From the NCBI GenBank assembly GCA_963576735.1, contig OY755186.1, positions 15,983,970 to 16,047,969 on the forward strand: DNA of 64,000 nt, read 5' to 3'. Positions 31,468 to 42,480 of the stretch are shown here, one piece after another; the stretch's first letter is position 1, and every line of letters begins with the position of its first letter. Position numbers and translations under genes: made by a program. The DNA comes from Bedellia somnulentella. Its lineage: Eukaryota; Arthropoda; Insecta; Lepidoptera; Bedelliidae. A model generated the notes under the pieces. It made no database searches, had not been told where the DNA came from, and worked only from the letters and a program-made list of their open reading frames with translations.

Positions 31468-31714
31468 TGTAGTGTCGGCTTAGAATAACACTACCCTTTT
31501 CAACCCGTGGGTGATCGTAAGAGGCGACTAAGGGTATAGGGGCTTATTAAGTGATTTTTGGGCGATGTGGTTGGAGACCCGTCACCAAAAAACATTCATT
31601 ATTACCATCTTTTCCCCAATCAACTTTGAAAAGTGGCTAAGGAATTTCTCATTCCAAAGCAGTGGCTACCCCGTTAAGGGATTTATAGCCGTGAGTATAT
31701 GTATGTATGTATGT
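31468..31714 (+). mobile_element. Family A SINE, in tandem with the previous copy
   Basis: It follows the tail GTGATTATGTATG of the 31225 copy with no spacer. Either one copy inserted in the other's tail, or a dimer was mobilised. Confidence 0.9.
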
Positions 31715-31719
31715 ACATA

Positions 31720-31988
31720 GAGAGGATGGATGATCGTAAGTTGGTAAAAGAGATTTATAGAGCCAATGTGGATAGTCATGTCAGTAGAGGACTACCTCGG
31801 CGGACACATTTGGACTAGCGAGTGAGCTCAAAAAGGCAGGCATCCAAAGTATGAAGAATAAAAGAGCATGTATGAAAAGATAAACGAATATCCACCAGTA
31901 AAAAAAAAAGAAGCTAGAGAGGTTTGTATAAAGTGGCGATCGATAGTCTCTCCCTACCCCAATGGAAAATAATGGTGTGAGTATATGA
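31720..31988 (+). mobile_element. RTE-like LINE 3' fragment
   Basis: It starts AGAGGATGGATGATCGTAAG (ERMDD-K in the 56-kb copy). It contains a stop in THLD* and ends CCCCAATGGAAAATAATGG, then TGTGAGTATATG. Confidence 0.9.
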
Positions 31989-31993
31989 ACGTC

Positions 31994-32210
31994 AAATAAA
32001 CTCAAACGTTCACGCTGTGGATTTCCGAAGGGTTGGCATTTATACTTTTTAACATTGGGTGTCTTTTTTGTCATTTATTTTTCAGGAGTACCCACATTCT
32101 GCTGAAACAGAATATTTACGTGACCTCTATCTCATATATATATACTGTTAACAGGCCTAACGCTATTTTGCATGAATACTCTGTCACATGCCTGAGTACA
32201 AGTTAGCCAT
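31994..32210 (-). mobile_element. Family B SINE, old copy
   Basis: CAAACGTTCACGCTGTGGAT and later CTCTGTCACATGCCTGAGTA blocks are recognisable. The middle is heavily diverged and the head is missing. Confidence 0.7.
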
Positions 32211-32253
32211 TATTTTTACTTGATAAATTGACGAAATAAATTAAGCTATAAAC

Positions 32254-32508
32254 ATACATACATACATACATATACTCACGGCTATAAATCCCAGGTAGGG
32301 GTAGCCAGAGCTAAAGAATTAGAAATTCCTCAGCCACTTTTGGAAATTTGAGTGGGGAAAAGATAGTAAAAATAAAGGTTGTTGGTGATGAGTCTCCAAC
32401 CGCATCGCCCAAAAATCCCTTAATAGCCCCATACCGTTAGTCGCCTCTTATGTACACCCACCGGAAGAAACGGGGAAGTGCTATTCTTAACCGACACTAC
32501 ACGGCTAC
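32254..32508 (-). mobile_element. Family A SINE, full length
   Basis: (CATA)4 tail; ends CCGACACTACACGGC. Confidence 0.92.
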
Positions 32509-32529
32509 AGTAAGCTATAACTATAAAAA

Positions 32530-32655
32530 CCCATCACCGACGACGTCTATTTCACCAACTTTTCCCCACGTAACTTCCAAAAGTGGCTAAGTTTCTTCTA
32601 ATTCCTCAGCTCAAGCTACCCCTTCTAGGGGTTTATAGCCGTAAGTATACGTCAT
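32530..32655 (+). mobile_element. Family A SINE, 3' half
   Basis: It runs from ACCCATCACCGACGACG to GGTTTATAGCCGTAAGTATA. Confidence 0.8.
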
Positions 32656-32694
32656 AAACGCTAAAAAATATAAAAATAACGACACACGTGACTT

Positions 32695-32785
32695 TGTAGC
32701 AGACAGGTTTGTGTAGATCCGACTCAGGATTTGAACTCGCGTCTTCTGCATGAAAATCTATCAAGGCTGCCATAAAGAGCTACCA
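32695..32785 (-). mobile_element. tRNA-derived SINE head fragment (family B-related)
   Basis: On the minus strand, GACGCGAGTTCAAATCCTGA (B box) is followed by GTCGGATCTACACAAACCTG, similar to the family B junction CGGGCCTACACCAATTTGTC. Confidence 0.6.
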
Positions 32786-33554
32786 AGGCTGTTACACCTA
32801 CCAATTCCTAATTTTATCAAATCATTTTAATATACTACTAAAATGTGTTAAATATCGTAATCAATCCGAATAAGACTATTGGACCATGAATCAAAGGCTC
32901 TAATTGTTAAGCTGGGAGAGAAATTTAGATATATCACGGTATAAATTATTAATATTAATTTATTGGGTTGTAAAAAGCACATCTTCTCTATACAAAGCCA
33001 AGTAATAAAATATTCCCGTAAACCACCATCAATATTATCCAGCGATAATTTGCATAAGCAGCATGAAAACACATCTCGTATCGACGCCACGCAAAACGGC
33101 CATCAATGCCCGTTTTGTTTTCTCACGTACGAGGATAATGAATATGTCACTTCTGCGTGTGAGTGTGCTCATTGGTGTGAGTGTGTGTCAACAGCAGCCG
33201 CTCTCATCATAAACTTGAAAAGAGTACTGCAGTGCGTTCTGCAAGTGGCCACAGGTGGGGAGGCGCCGGCAAAGATTGGCGAGGCGCAGATGTGATTGTT
33301 GTTTGGTTTTCAGGGGGTGTTGGGTTATATTGAGATGGTATACCACTTATATTACTAACTATTAACTATATCGTCTCGTGAACATTAAAATACCAAAAAA
33401 AAGTTTTTCTAAAATAAAGGTTTAAAAACCTAGTTCGAATTTTCATTTGTTTTTTCGCATGAATAGATGACCTTATCAGAAAAAACAATGTGTGAAAATC
33501 TTTCAGTAGGAGATAATAACTTTCGTTTAAATGAAATAATAGAGAGTCTATAAA
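32786..33554. other. Unassigned region
   Basis: The 110-codon frame at 32963-33295 has clustered cysteines around GHQCPFCFLTYEDNEYV. I see no zinc-finger family spacing, splice support or homology, so no gene is called. Confidence 0.3.
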
Positions 33555-34995
33555 TTCCAAAAAAATGTTTTATTCAAGAATAATTAAAAATACTTACACA
33601 GAAAATTCACAACCTAAATTAAAATATAAAACTAAATAAATACCTACTAAAGATGGAAAATTTCATGAAATTCATCGCTCTCGCAGAACGGTATCGTGCC
33701 TAAAATACTGGCAGCATTTCCTCTTTGAATGGCTATGCTAATTCGTTGGCCGAGGTAGCTGCCAGCCCTAGGATCACCACTGACTTCCACTAGGCGGGCT
33801 GAGAGATCTTTTAAGAAAACCCGCGCCTCGTTGCCCCATGTGCCGAGAGTTTCAACGGCGAATGGAATAAAATGATAATCATTCAATAATCCAGAATATT
33901 TTCGACGTTTGAAACTCTCGGCATTGGCTGCAGCAGCACCTGTTCGCGATGCCGACCCTGATAAATGGCAAGGCGCTAGGGTATCAACACACGTTGCATC
34001 CCATATTAACGCCCTGCCATTCCTCCAAGGCAACAAAGTCATACCGTCCGGTCTCTTGCCATCGTCCCGTGACAAGCCAGGGGGTTCCAAAACAGCTGGT
34101 ACATGGACGCTGACAAGAGCCCGACGGATGATATCGTTGAGGGCAGCATGGCGTGACAGGCGACCTGCACTGCGGGGGCACGAAAGACCGTGGTGACCCT
34201 GATGATCAACTTGCACTCCACAGCGACAGCGATGAATTTCATTGATTTGGGCACCAATTCTCAGACAGACCCCCAAACAAAAAGTAGACCTATCGAGAAG
34301 GGTACCAAACGCCTCAGATGGTAACGCATTCAACCAATAACCCGACTCAGGTTCTGCAGAAGCCATAAGACGAGCACGCTGTGCGGGGTCGGAAGCAGAG
34401 TTCAAAAGGTTTAATTGAATCCGTCCGCACTGGAGGGACTGATAATTTGATGGTATAGGGTCATAGTGGAATGCACAGATGACAAGAAAGCTGGTAAAGC
34501 AACATCGGATGTTTTGCGAATACCCAGGCCACCAAAACGAACTGGAAGGGAAGCCTGAGCCCAGCTGTTGTCATCGAATTTACAATTTAGGATTTTGCTT
34601 AAAGTATCTTGTATAATGTTGTCCAAATCATTTAATGCCGAAACATGCCTCCAGATGTCGCAACACCTTAAAACATATGTAAATTTAGGAACAAACAAAC
34701 AGAATTTAATAAGCGTGTAGGCCAAATGTGGATTGATAGTTTGCAGGCGTTCTAAAGATTGATTGAATTTTGAAATTTTATCTTTAACAAAACCGGGTAC
34801 TGAATCCTCGTTCAAAGGGGCACCTAGAAGATGGAGCGAATCATCATTAAGGATTGTAATATTTGGGGCTATTTCATTGAATTTTTGTACTATCTGGGAT
34901 TTATCTTCGTCTGTAAGGCATTTATTTATATATAATTCCAAAATACCTACTTCTTTAAATCTTTTAAATCTTTTTGTTCATGAACATATATATGT
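33555..34995 (-). pseudogene. LINE with CCHC and restriction-like endonuclease domains, 5'-truncated
   Basis: Two frames, 34411-34941 and 33647-34405, join by a one-base shift after SSADGFN. The upstream part has LLGAPLNEDSVPGF, HLAYTLIKFCLFVPKF and [13 protein letters not shown], a region downstream of RT in this LINE group. The downstream part has a zinc-binding [17 protein letters not shown] (about 34205-34255) followed by [13 protein letters not shown] and [11 protein letters not shown]. This resembles the PD-(D/E)xK restriction-like nuclease of R2/R4/CRE-type non-LTR elements. [20 protein letters not shown] and a C-terminal FHEIFHL follow. The RT catalytic part is missing. A TTGAATAAAAC signal lies near 33568. 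Clade placement is tentative. Confidence 0.78.
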
Positions 34996-35376
34996 TGCCA
35001 AATAAAACTGCAAAATTCATGACATACATTTATTAAGAAGAAGCTCTAAAAGAAACAAATTTAATTATTTATTTGAAGTTGCCGAGATTTATCAAATGTA
35101 AATTTAATTTCATGAAACTTGGTCGCTACACATTATCGTTCTTTTTCTGCTAATTACAGTTAAATAAATATAGATTGTCGATAGTTTCCTTGTGTTCTAC
35201 TTTATCCGTCCCTTAGGGGTTTCAGTACATTTAACTTAATTGATTTAACACGTTATAGACTTCAATATATATTTGCAAACTATTGAAAAAGGTCAGACTG
35301 AATAATCAACTATAATTCTACTATAGGTTACAAAACAATATACTTGTAAGCCATATTTATCGTTTATAGTTTTTAT
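34996..35376. other. AT-rich spacer
   Basis: No gene or repeat recognised. Confidence 0.4.
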
Positions 35377-35456
35377 ACATACATATACTCACGGCTATAT
35401 TCCCTAAACGTGGTAGCCAGAGCGAGATACTGCTATTCTAAGCGGATACTACACAT
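35377..35456 (-). mobile_element. Family A SINE, large internal deletion
   Basis: The tail and 3' module run straight from TAGCCAGAGCGAGATAC into the 5' end CTATTCTAAGCGGATAC. Confidence 0.8.
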
Positions 35457-35782
35457 CTGTACACATATTTTATGTCAAAGTTCAATAGAGGGGAGTTGTT
35501 AATAGTAAGTCATTGAATTCGTGCCGAGATGATCCGTCTAATAAAATGCAATGAAATCAAATAATCTGCAATGGGTTAAGCGTCGAAAGATTTTAGCGGC
35601 AAAGAGCTGATAGACAGAGAAGATCTAAAGTTAAAATGTGGACTGAAGACCAGGACTTAAGCTAATGTTGATAAATTAGTTGATTATTTGTTGATTGCGA
35701 TGAAAAATGGAAGAGATTGGTGGATAGATAGGGTGCTTGATTAATTCAGCCACCTAAATATTCATAAAAGTAACTCACGAAT

Positions 35783-36282
35783 GACGACGATGGCAAGAGA
35801 CCGGGCGGTATGACTTTGTTGCCTTGGAGGAATGGCACGGCGTTAATATGGGATGCAACGTGTGTTGATACCCTAGCGCCTTGCCATTTATCAGGGTCGG
35901 CATCGCGAACAGGTGCTGCTGCAGCCAATGCCGAGAGTTTCAAACGTCGAAAATATTCTAGATTATTGAATGATTATCATTTTATTCCATTCGCCGTTGA
36001 AACTCTCGGCACATGGGGCAACGAGGCGCGGGTTTTCTTAAAAGATCTCTCAGCCCGCCTAGTGGAAGTCAGTGGTGATCCTAGGGCTGGCAGCTACCTC
36101 GGCCAACGAATTAGCATAGCCATTCAAAGAGGAAATGCTGCCAGTATTTTAGGCACGATACCGTTCTGCGAGAGCGATGAATTTCATGAAATTTTCCATC
36201 TTTAGTAGGTATTTATTTAGTTTTATATTTTAATTTAGGTTGTGAATTGACTATGTAAGTATTTTTAATTATTCTTGAATAA
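35783..36282 (+). mobile_element. LINE 3' fragment, inverted copy of 33555-34075, with target duplication
   Basis: It is 5'-truncated inside the restriction-like nuclease region (starts before KRPDG in the other copy) and continues to FHEIFHL, a stop and the 3' UTR ending TTGAATAAA. An 11-bp duplication, AACTCACGAAT, flanks it at 35772-35782 and 36283-36293. The coding part is nearly identical to the minus-strand copy (for example [11 protein letters not shown] in both). Confidence 0.92.
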
Positions 36283-36599
36283 AACTCACGAATACCATAT
36301 AATCTGAGTTTATACTGTAGCAATGTGAACATGTATTGATTCAAAAGCAAAGATATAAAAACTGTTTAAAAAGATGCATCATCAGAAAATAGTGCCAAAG
36401 AAAATATATAATCGATTCTTGAAACAAATAGTTTCTGCAACAACCTATACATTCTCTCTGAAAGCCTTGTCTGATCACTAAAATAGTCCATTTGAATCAG
36501 CCAAAATCAATAATCTATTTAAAGCCGTTAATAGTTATTCACATCTATAATTTGATATTCTATGACCACGCAGCATCCCTAAGGCATCCCTTTTCTAAC

Positions 36600-36846
36600 C
36601 AGTGCCAAAACATCCGAGCGCGGGAACGGTCGTTTTTCCCGCGAATTTTCATCTCGAAAATCGTGTGTGATTAAAAATTTCGCGGAAACCCGGAACAAAG
36701 TGAATTCTTTTGAATGGTAGTGTCAAAAGCGCGCGCTTTTTATCGGCCATTTTGGTTTTTTTCTTGATGAAGCGTAGTGTTTTTAATTAGCGATGGTCGT
36801 TTTTTGAAACAAAAGTGTATCGTGTTTTCTTTAGTGTTGTTTTAAA
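36600..36846 (+). promoter_or_regulatory. 5' UTR/promoter-proximal region of the Shaw-like gene
   Basis: It is locally CpG-rich against an AT-rich background (GAGCGCGGGAACGGTCG, AAAAGCGCGCGCTTTTTATC) and free of repeats. It leads directly to the start codon below. Core promoter elements are not assigned. Confidence 0.4.
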
Positions 36847-36890
36847 ATGGATGGCGAGAACAGGATTATTTTGAATGTTGGTGGAATCAG
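36847..36890 (+). CDS. Shaw: Shaw-type (Kv3) voltage-gated K+ channel, first coding exon
   Basis: An ATG in the context TAAAATGG opens MDGENRIILNVGGI plus the first two bases of an Arg codon, then GTTGGT as donor. (E/N)R-hh-LNVGGIR at the very start of a protein is the T1 (BTB) tetramerisation strand of Shaw-family channels. Shaker, Shal and Shab differ here (NVSG or NVGGVK). T1 assembles the cytoplasmic tetramer of a plasma-membrane delayed-rectifier channel. The next exon should begin HET-Y; it was not found in the remaining 27 kb, so the rest lies beyond the window. The short exon before a long intron agrees with this gene in other insects as I recall it. The main doubt is that only 15 residues are available. 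Confidence 0.7.
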
Positions 36891-37370
36891 GTTGGTTATT
36901 AACAGGCTTAAGTAACCTAGAATTAAGTACCGTTTATATTATTTGTATTAAAAATTTGCATATGAAAACTTTTAAATAAAAATATGTTCCTAAAAAAATT
37001 AACTCAATTGCGAAATTGGTTTACCATATTTTGTACTTGTTCTATTCGGAACACTGTCTTGTCAATAAGTCATTATTTTTAATAACTTCTCAGTAAAGTC
37101 AAAAGGTTTATTTATGCAACCGAAGAAGATATTTATTGAAGCTAATACACCCCTACATCTTAAGTCTCATAAATGTATGAAAAAATATTTATCGTTCATT
37201 GCAATTAGAGTCATACAGTGCCATATATATATACTCTTATAAAGTCTTGAAAATATGTATGAAATCTGACTGACCCTCCTAAGAAACGTTATCTTGACAT
37301 TATGCGTACTTAATTGTATTTCTCATTGTCTATGTACTGAATAACACTAAGACGATTTTCATAACACTAA
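36891..37370 (+). other. Start of the presumed first intron
   Basis: AT-rich; no exon or repeat recognised before the MITE. Confidence 0.4.
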
Positions 37371-37508
37371 CGCCCGATTTCTGAATTGAGTATTCAAGCT
37401 GAGAACGAATTAAGTATCGTTTTGTCTCATTCAGTTGTAAAGATTTCAATGCGACAGAACGATACTTAAGTTGTTCTCAGCTGGAATACTCAATTCAGAA
37501 ATCGGTCG
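37371..37508 (-). mobile_element. 138-bp palindromic MITE, second copy
   Basis: The left end CGCCCGATTTCTGAATTGAG and the right end GAAATCGGTCG are inverted repeats. TAA duplications flank it at 37368-37370 and 37509-37511. It is inverted relative to the 10516 copy and of the same length. Confidence 0.88.
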
Positions 37509-37611
37509 TAAGACTATTTTCATAAAATCTATGTAGCCGCTTCGTATTAGATATATTCCTTAAGCCATTTACAGTAAACAAAAGGTAATGTAACATATCA
37601 CAATATTACTG

Positions 37612-37825
37612 CCGCGTAGTGCCGGCTTAGAATGTCACTACCACTTTCTAACCACGGGTGTCATAAGAGGCGAATAAGGGTATAAGGGGCATTATAAACG
37701 GTTGTTGGATGATATGGCTGGGTACCTATAAATAACCATACTTTATATATACTATCTTTTTCCCAAGTTACTTCTGAAATGTTATTCTCTTTCTTTTGGG
37801 ATATATAACCGTATTTTTATATTCG
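37612..37825 (+). mobile_element. Family A SINE, old diverged copy
   Basis: GCCGCGTAGTGCCGGCTTAG is clear at the start. The 3' half is heavily decayed. Confidence 0.75.
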
Positions 37826-38126
37826 GTAAGTCATTTTCAGCAAACAAAAGGCAATGAAATGATATACACATAATCACACACTGAAAAATTACGATAAGCT
37901 CAGAGTTACGATGCGTGTGGTTTACGATATGCATCAGAGTTGATATTACACTTATTTTTTATTCATACAGGAAGCACCAGCCAGATATTTTCACATAAAA
38001 TGTTATGAATGTTTCCTATGATGATGCAAATTTTACTATAAAATATACGCCATTGAAATTTTATTGAAGTTCTGTTTTGGTTCGTTGGGTTTGTTGTTTA
38101 ATTTTTTATCTGTCACTTACACGTTA

Positions 38127-38280
38127 TATATTCACGGCTAGAAATCCCAAAAAGGGGTAGCCAGAGCTTTACAACTAGAAACTCCTCAGCCACATTTGAA
38201 AGTTGATAGGGGACAAGATGGTAGAAATGAAGTATCGTTGATGATTTAAGCGCATCGCCAAAAAAACTTTAAATAAGTTT
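38127..38280 (-). mobile_element. Family A SINE, 5'-truncated
   Basis: It has a TATTCACGGCTAGAAATCCC end and GATAGGGGACAAGATGG, and stops at CGCATCGCC. Confidence 0.82.
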
Positions 38281-38786
38281 CAGTACTGTTATGTTATAAT
38301 TATATTTTTTATGAATATTCTTTGTTAAGTATAGAGAGTAAACTCTTTATTATATTAGCAACCAATCACTCTATTGTAGCTTATTGAAAAGGGCAAAAGA
38401 GGTAATTATACTTTGTGGAGGAAAAGGGAAGATCTTTCGTCAGGCGGTGGTATGCCTGGGGACCGCGGTCCGACTGTACTAAGTTGGAACTTGTCTATAT
38501 AGTAAATGTTTTAGAAACTTCGATTGCGCGATGTACGATTTGTATGGCAAGTCTTGATGACGCGTGTGACGTGTTGCTGTGGAATGTGATTCTTCTTGCA
38601 CTGTCAGCGTTTCTATGTAGTGCGCGTCATTGTGTACTGATAGCGCGTCGCTACATTACTCCCCCTCCAACAGGAAATTTTTGACTCCATATCTTCGTGC
38701 CAGTGTATGTATGCTCGACGGCCATGTGTGCCGGAACCTCAATGCTGACTCCAACAGCCACGGTGTGGGTGCCCCGTTGCGTGTCT
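38281..38786. other. Unassigned segment
   Basis: The plus-strand frame at 38415-38684 (89 codons) shows no motif. Nothing is called. Confidence 0.3.
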
Positions 38787-38832
38787 CCGGCTAACCCTTT
38801 TAGGGATTCATAGCCGTGAGTATGTATATGTA
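38787..38832 (+). mobile_element. Family A SINE, 3' end only
   Basis: CTAACCCTTTTAGGGATTCA, then TAGCCGTGAGTATGTATATG. Confidence 0.7.
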
Positions 38833-38896
38833 CATTAATAATCAAGGTATCTTAACACATACATATCCCATATATCCCATATACATAACACATAAG

Positions 38897-39252
38897 CAAC
38901 CGTGATAGCCCAGTGGTAGAACACTCGGTTATCGTGCAAACGACTAGTGATCAAATCCTGGGTCGGGCCTACACCAATTTGTCTTTTCTAAAGACATATG
39001 TGTGGTCAATTTGTCATGGTTGTTAACGATGAGGGAAAACATCGTGAGGAAACCCACATGGCTGAGTTGTACTTTGTCATGTGACAGTGTATTCGTACAA
39101 AACGGCGATAGGCCTGCCCCCTATCACGTGAGTACACTGTCCATGCAAATCGTGGGTACTCTGCACATCAGGTACAAAGTCACGTGACGTTCAGAAGTAT
39201 TAGTACCTCTTCGGGGATATTCAGCGTGAACGTTTATGTTATGTTATGTTAC
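38897..39252 (+). mobile_element. Family B SINE, full length
   Basis: The A-box-like region is one base shorter (CCCAGTGGTAGAAC). The CTGCCAACCCC segment before TTCGGGGATATT is deleted. The tail is TTATGTTATGTTATGTT. Confidence 0.92.
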
Positions 39253-39614
39253 ATAACACATACATAGAGTGATTTCACCAAAGTCCAATACAACCTTGTA
39301 AAACTTGACAGACTAAAAACAAGGTGTATAGGAAAAATAGAGAGATGATGCAGATTTATCAAGTTGCTTTGGATTCAACTTATTAAATTGGTCAAAATAT
39401 CTTGAGTAGAATATAATTTGATGAGAAATAAGTTAATTCACATATATATGTGTAATAAGAGCCTGCTATTCAATGCATTCTATGTGTGTAAGATAGCAAT
39501 GGCTGTAAAATTAAGCTATAAATAAAGCTCCGCTCTGTTTCACTTGTCCCTTACCAATTACACAATATGCCATGGTGCCATCCGAATAATGTTATCTTCA
39601 TACTTCGTTTTCTT
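39253..39614. other. Intronic spacer
   Basis: Nothing recognised. Confidence 0.35.
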
Positions 39615-39731
39615 GCAAATCGTGGGTACTCAGAACATCAGGTACAAAGTCACGTGACGTTCAGAAGTATTAGTACCTCTGCCAACCCCTTTGAGGATAT
39701 TCGGCGTGAACGTTTATGTTATGTTATGTTC
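39615..39731 (+). mobile_element. Family B SINE, 5'-truncated
   Basis: It starts CAAATCGTGGGTACT and shares the CATCAGGTACAAAGTCACG variant with the copy at 38897, so they are closely related. Tail (TTATG)n. Confidence 0.9.
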
Positions 39732-39887
39732 GTTTTCTAATCATGTTTTCTACTGTGTAAGTATTAAAATAAGTTCAATTTTAGATGTTTATTATATTAT
39801 ACATTTAAATGTGAATGATAGTGTGAATAGCAAAAGTGTATGTATGAAAAGTTTTATGAATGAAAATTAAATGGAGATCGATAGTTG

Positions 39888-40155
39888 CCGTGTAGTGCCG
39901 GCTTAGAATGTCGCTACCCCTTTCTACCCACGGGTGTCGGAAGCGGCGACTAAGGGTATTGGGTGTTTTTTATGGATTTTTGGGCGATGCGGTTGGAGAC
40001 CCATCACTAAAAACCATCTTTTATTTTCATTTATCATTTATTTTTACCATCTTTTCCCCACTCAACTTCCAAAAGTGGCTGGGGAATTTATGTTTCCTTA
40101 GTTCTGGCTACCCCTTCTAGGGAAATATAGCCGTGAGTATTTGTATGTATGTATG
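39888..40155 (+). mobile_element. Family A SINE with internal duplication
   Basis: It starts GCCGTGTAGTGCCGGC. The segment CATCTTTTATTTTCATTTAT is partly repeated before TTTTTACCATCTTTTCC. Confidence 0.9.
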
Positions 40156-40159
40156 TTGG

Positions 40160-40222
40160 TATCGATAGTTGCTACCCAACCCAATGGATTAAAGGCATTA
40201 AATATAAGGTGAGTGAGTATAC
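40160..40222 (+). mobile_element. RTE-like LINE 3' tail, short
   Basis: TATCGATAGTTGCTACCCAA, then CCCAATGG, ending GAGTGAGTATAC. A still smaller scrap (GATCGATAGTTGCCGTG) precedes the SINE at 39888. Confidence 0.7.
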
Positions 40223-40462
40223 ACAAAAGAAAGTGTACGTATTAATTTATATCTCTATAAAATGGCTTTTCATATTTCACGTCGGTCTTATTTCTGTTAG
40301 CATAGTGGAAGGGCGTTGATGAAATCTCAAGGGAAACAAAAGAAGTCTGAATTCGTGTAATGCCGCCTTCGGGAATGAAAAGTTGTTTTAGGGTAATAAC
40401 TTGAAACACTGGATTTATTTTATCTTATTACGTCGACGAAAATGTAGATCCTCTTTCATATT

Positions 40463-40665
40463 ACATACATACATATACTCACGGCCATAATAACAGAAAT
40501 AGGTAGCCAGAGCTTTAGAGCTAGAAACTCCTCAGCCACATTTGGAAGTCGATAGGGGACAAGATGGTAGAAATAATGTCTCGTTGGTAATATATCATTC
40601 AACATACCGCTTAAAAAAGCCCAAGCAAAGGGCTAGTGACATTCCAAGGTGGCTCTACACGGCAT
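40463..40665 (-). mobile_element. Family A SINE, internally deleted
   Basis: It has GATAGGGGACAAGATGG. The GGGCGATGCGG segment and the CACCCGTGGGTAG segment are both eroded. Confidence 0.82.
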
Positions 40666-40743
40666 ATTACATATCAATGTTTTTTTGAACGATGTATACA
40701 AGTAATAAAATAAGAAGCTATTTTGAAGAAATTCCATATATAA

Positions 40744-40929
40744 ATATACTCACGGCAATAAATCCCTAAAAGGGGTAGCCAGAGCTGAGAAATTCGAAAT
40801 TTCTCAGCCACTTTTGGAAGTTGAGTGGGGAAAAGATGGTAGATAAAGGTTGTTGGTGATGGGTCTCCCACCGCATCGCCCAAAAATCCCTTAAAAAGCC
40901 CCAATACCGTTAGTCGCCTCTTACGTACA
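40744..40929 (-). mobile_element. Family A SINE, 5'-truncated
   Basis: It ends at GCCTCTTACGTACAC. The stem is the perfect palindrome GCTGAGAAATT-CG-AAATTTCTCAGC. Confidence 0.9.
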
Positions 40930-42029
40930 CTTATTTATTTTATATTTTAAAGTTAGAAACAAGATCTTTTGACCTGAACCAAATAACTTTCAGTGAATAT
41001 CCGTGCTCATATGCCTCGTATTATCAGCTCATAGTATAAAATTCTTCGAAGAAAACGGGGCAAACATCTAGCGGGTATTCATGTTAAAAACTTTTTGTTG
41101 CGGTTACTAACCTAGTCGGTTATGGTTTTAGAGCTGTTTTTTTTTCTATTTTATTTTATCATCAGACAATACAAGTCCAGTGCTGAATAAGCCTCCTTCA
41201 AAGGTTTCCACAACGGCTGGTCTTGCCTTCGTCCACGCGACTTTTTCCAAGTCGGTCCATTTATGGGAGGCGTACCCAAACTTCATCCTCCGGCACGTGG
41301 GCGCTTCTCAGACCCTTCGAGACCCAAAGGCCCTCAGTTCTACGGGCAAGAATACCTGCCCATTACCCCTTAAATTGTGATACTCTTTGCGCTATGTCAG
41401 TGACCCCAGCTCTAAGGATTTCTTAAATTACTGGAAACAAACATTGGTCCATCGTGTTTAGACTCTACGGAATTTTGGGCGAGAAGACATGACACAGCTT
41501 CCTGAATGCTGCTCGTCCGTGCTGCATTCGAAAATTGCCTTTATTTTCGAAATTGGCTCGACCAAACCAAATGGATTGACCCACGTTTACGAATGGGTGA
41601 ACAACTTCGAGCGTTGAGTCTCCAAGTTCAACGAGAGAATGTACAACATAAGATTTTAAGGCCCACTTTTTCAGATAATATTTCTATGGTTTCAGCCATA
41701 ACTATTTGTAATTTAACCATCAAATCCTGATGCCTGATACACTCGCCGTTGATGTTGATGCCGAGTCCTTTCAAATCATTATAGACTTATTCCAAAGCAG
41801 TCATTATCAGTTTCATAGAAATCTATATCCTATATACTATACTGTATCATAGTATCTCCCAATCACATTGCAATTTAATTCTCCAGAACGAATAACTATT
41901 TTTCAAATGATAAGAATGTTGCGTTCATGAAAATCTTATGTGGGGATTATTACTACTCAATTACTTTTTACTCTTCAAATTATTAAACATTCTAATTATG
42001 TGATAGTAAGGTAATTTGAATGTTTTTGA
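40930..42029. other. Unresolved segment with possible decayed element
   Basis: 41161-41720 is richer in GC than its flanks and holds frames of 66-74 codons in different phases (41180-41380, 41223-41426, 41506-41730). I could not match these to a family. It may be an old transposon or retrogene piece. Confidence 0.3.
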
Positions 42030-42224
42030 CATGAAAACTCATGTGGGGATTATTACTAATAAATAAAAGATAAATAAAGGAAAGAATTATTTATTTACGA
42101 CACCGGCGTCCCGTTGCGGTGCTAATACCCGAGGTCGCGGGTTCGAACCCCGCCGGTGTCGAAATTTTTCTTTCCTTTATTTATCTTTTATTTATTAGTA
42201 ATAATCCCCACATGAGTTTTCATG
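42030..42224. repeat. Perfect 57-bp inverted repeat around a tRNA-like unit
   Basis: 42030-42086 (CATGAAAACTCATGTGGGGA...) and 42168-42224 are exact reverse complements, with no mismatch found in 57 bp. The 81-bp centre is a tRNA-like sequence. Confidence 0.95.
42099..42160 (+). pseudogene. tRNA-like unit of a SINE (family D)
   Basis: The ends pair as an acceptor stem (GACACCGG with CCGGTGTC). The T arm is GCGGGTTCGAACCCCGC, a perfect B box. At 62 nt the D arm is shortened, so it is not a functional tRNA. Confidence 0.7.
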
Positions 42225-42393
42225 TTTTATTTCATGTGTTTATTAGTGATAGTAAGGTGTTCTCAACACTTGCATTCTATCTGTAAAGATAGAGAACTTT
42301 CCGAATTTGTGAAAATTCGGAGGTAGGGAGCGCTAACACCACTACAGTGTTAAGAAAACAAAGGAAAGAAGAATTTCACATCAGTAGTCACTT

Positions 42394-42466
42394 GACACCA
42401 TAGCTTAATTGGCAGAGCGACCGGGGCGTCGACCGGGAGGTGGCGGGTTCGAGTCCTGCTGGTGTC
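42394..42466 (+). pseudogene. tRNA-like unit of a SINE (family D)
   Basis: The acceptor is GACACCA with TGGTGTC (7 bp) and the T arm GCGGGTTCGAGTCCTGC. It is preceded by ATTCGGAGGTAGGGAGCGC at about 42320, shared with the 52.6-kb copy. The anticodon stem is imperfect. Confidence 0.7.
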
Positions 42467-42480
42467 GAAAAATATTTTTC

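Noticed and set aside
32963..33295. Cys-containing 110-codon ORF (QCPFCFLTYEDN)
   Set aside because: Cys/His spacing fits no zinc-finger family, the C-terminal part overlaps a GTGTGAGTGTG-type simple tract, and no splice support is visible.
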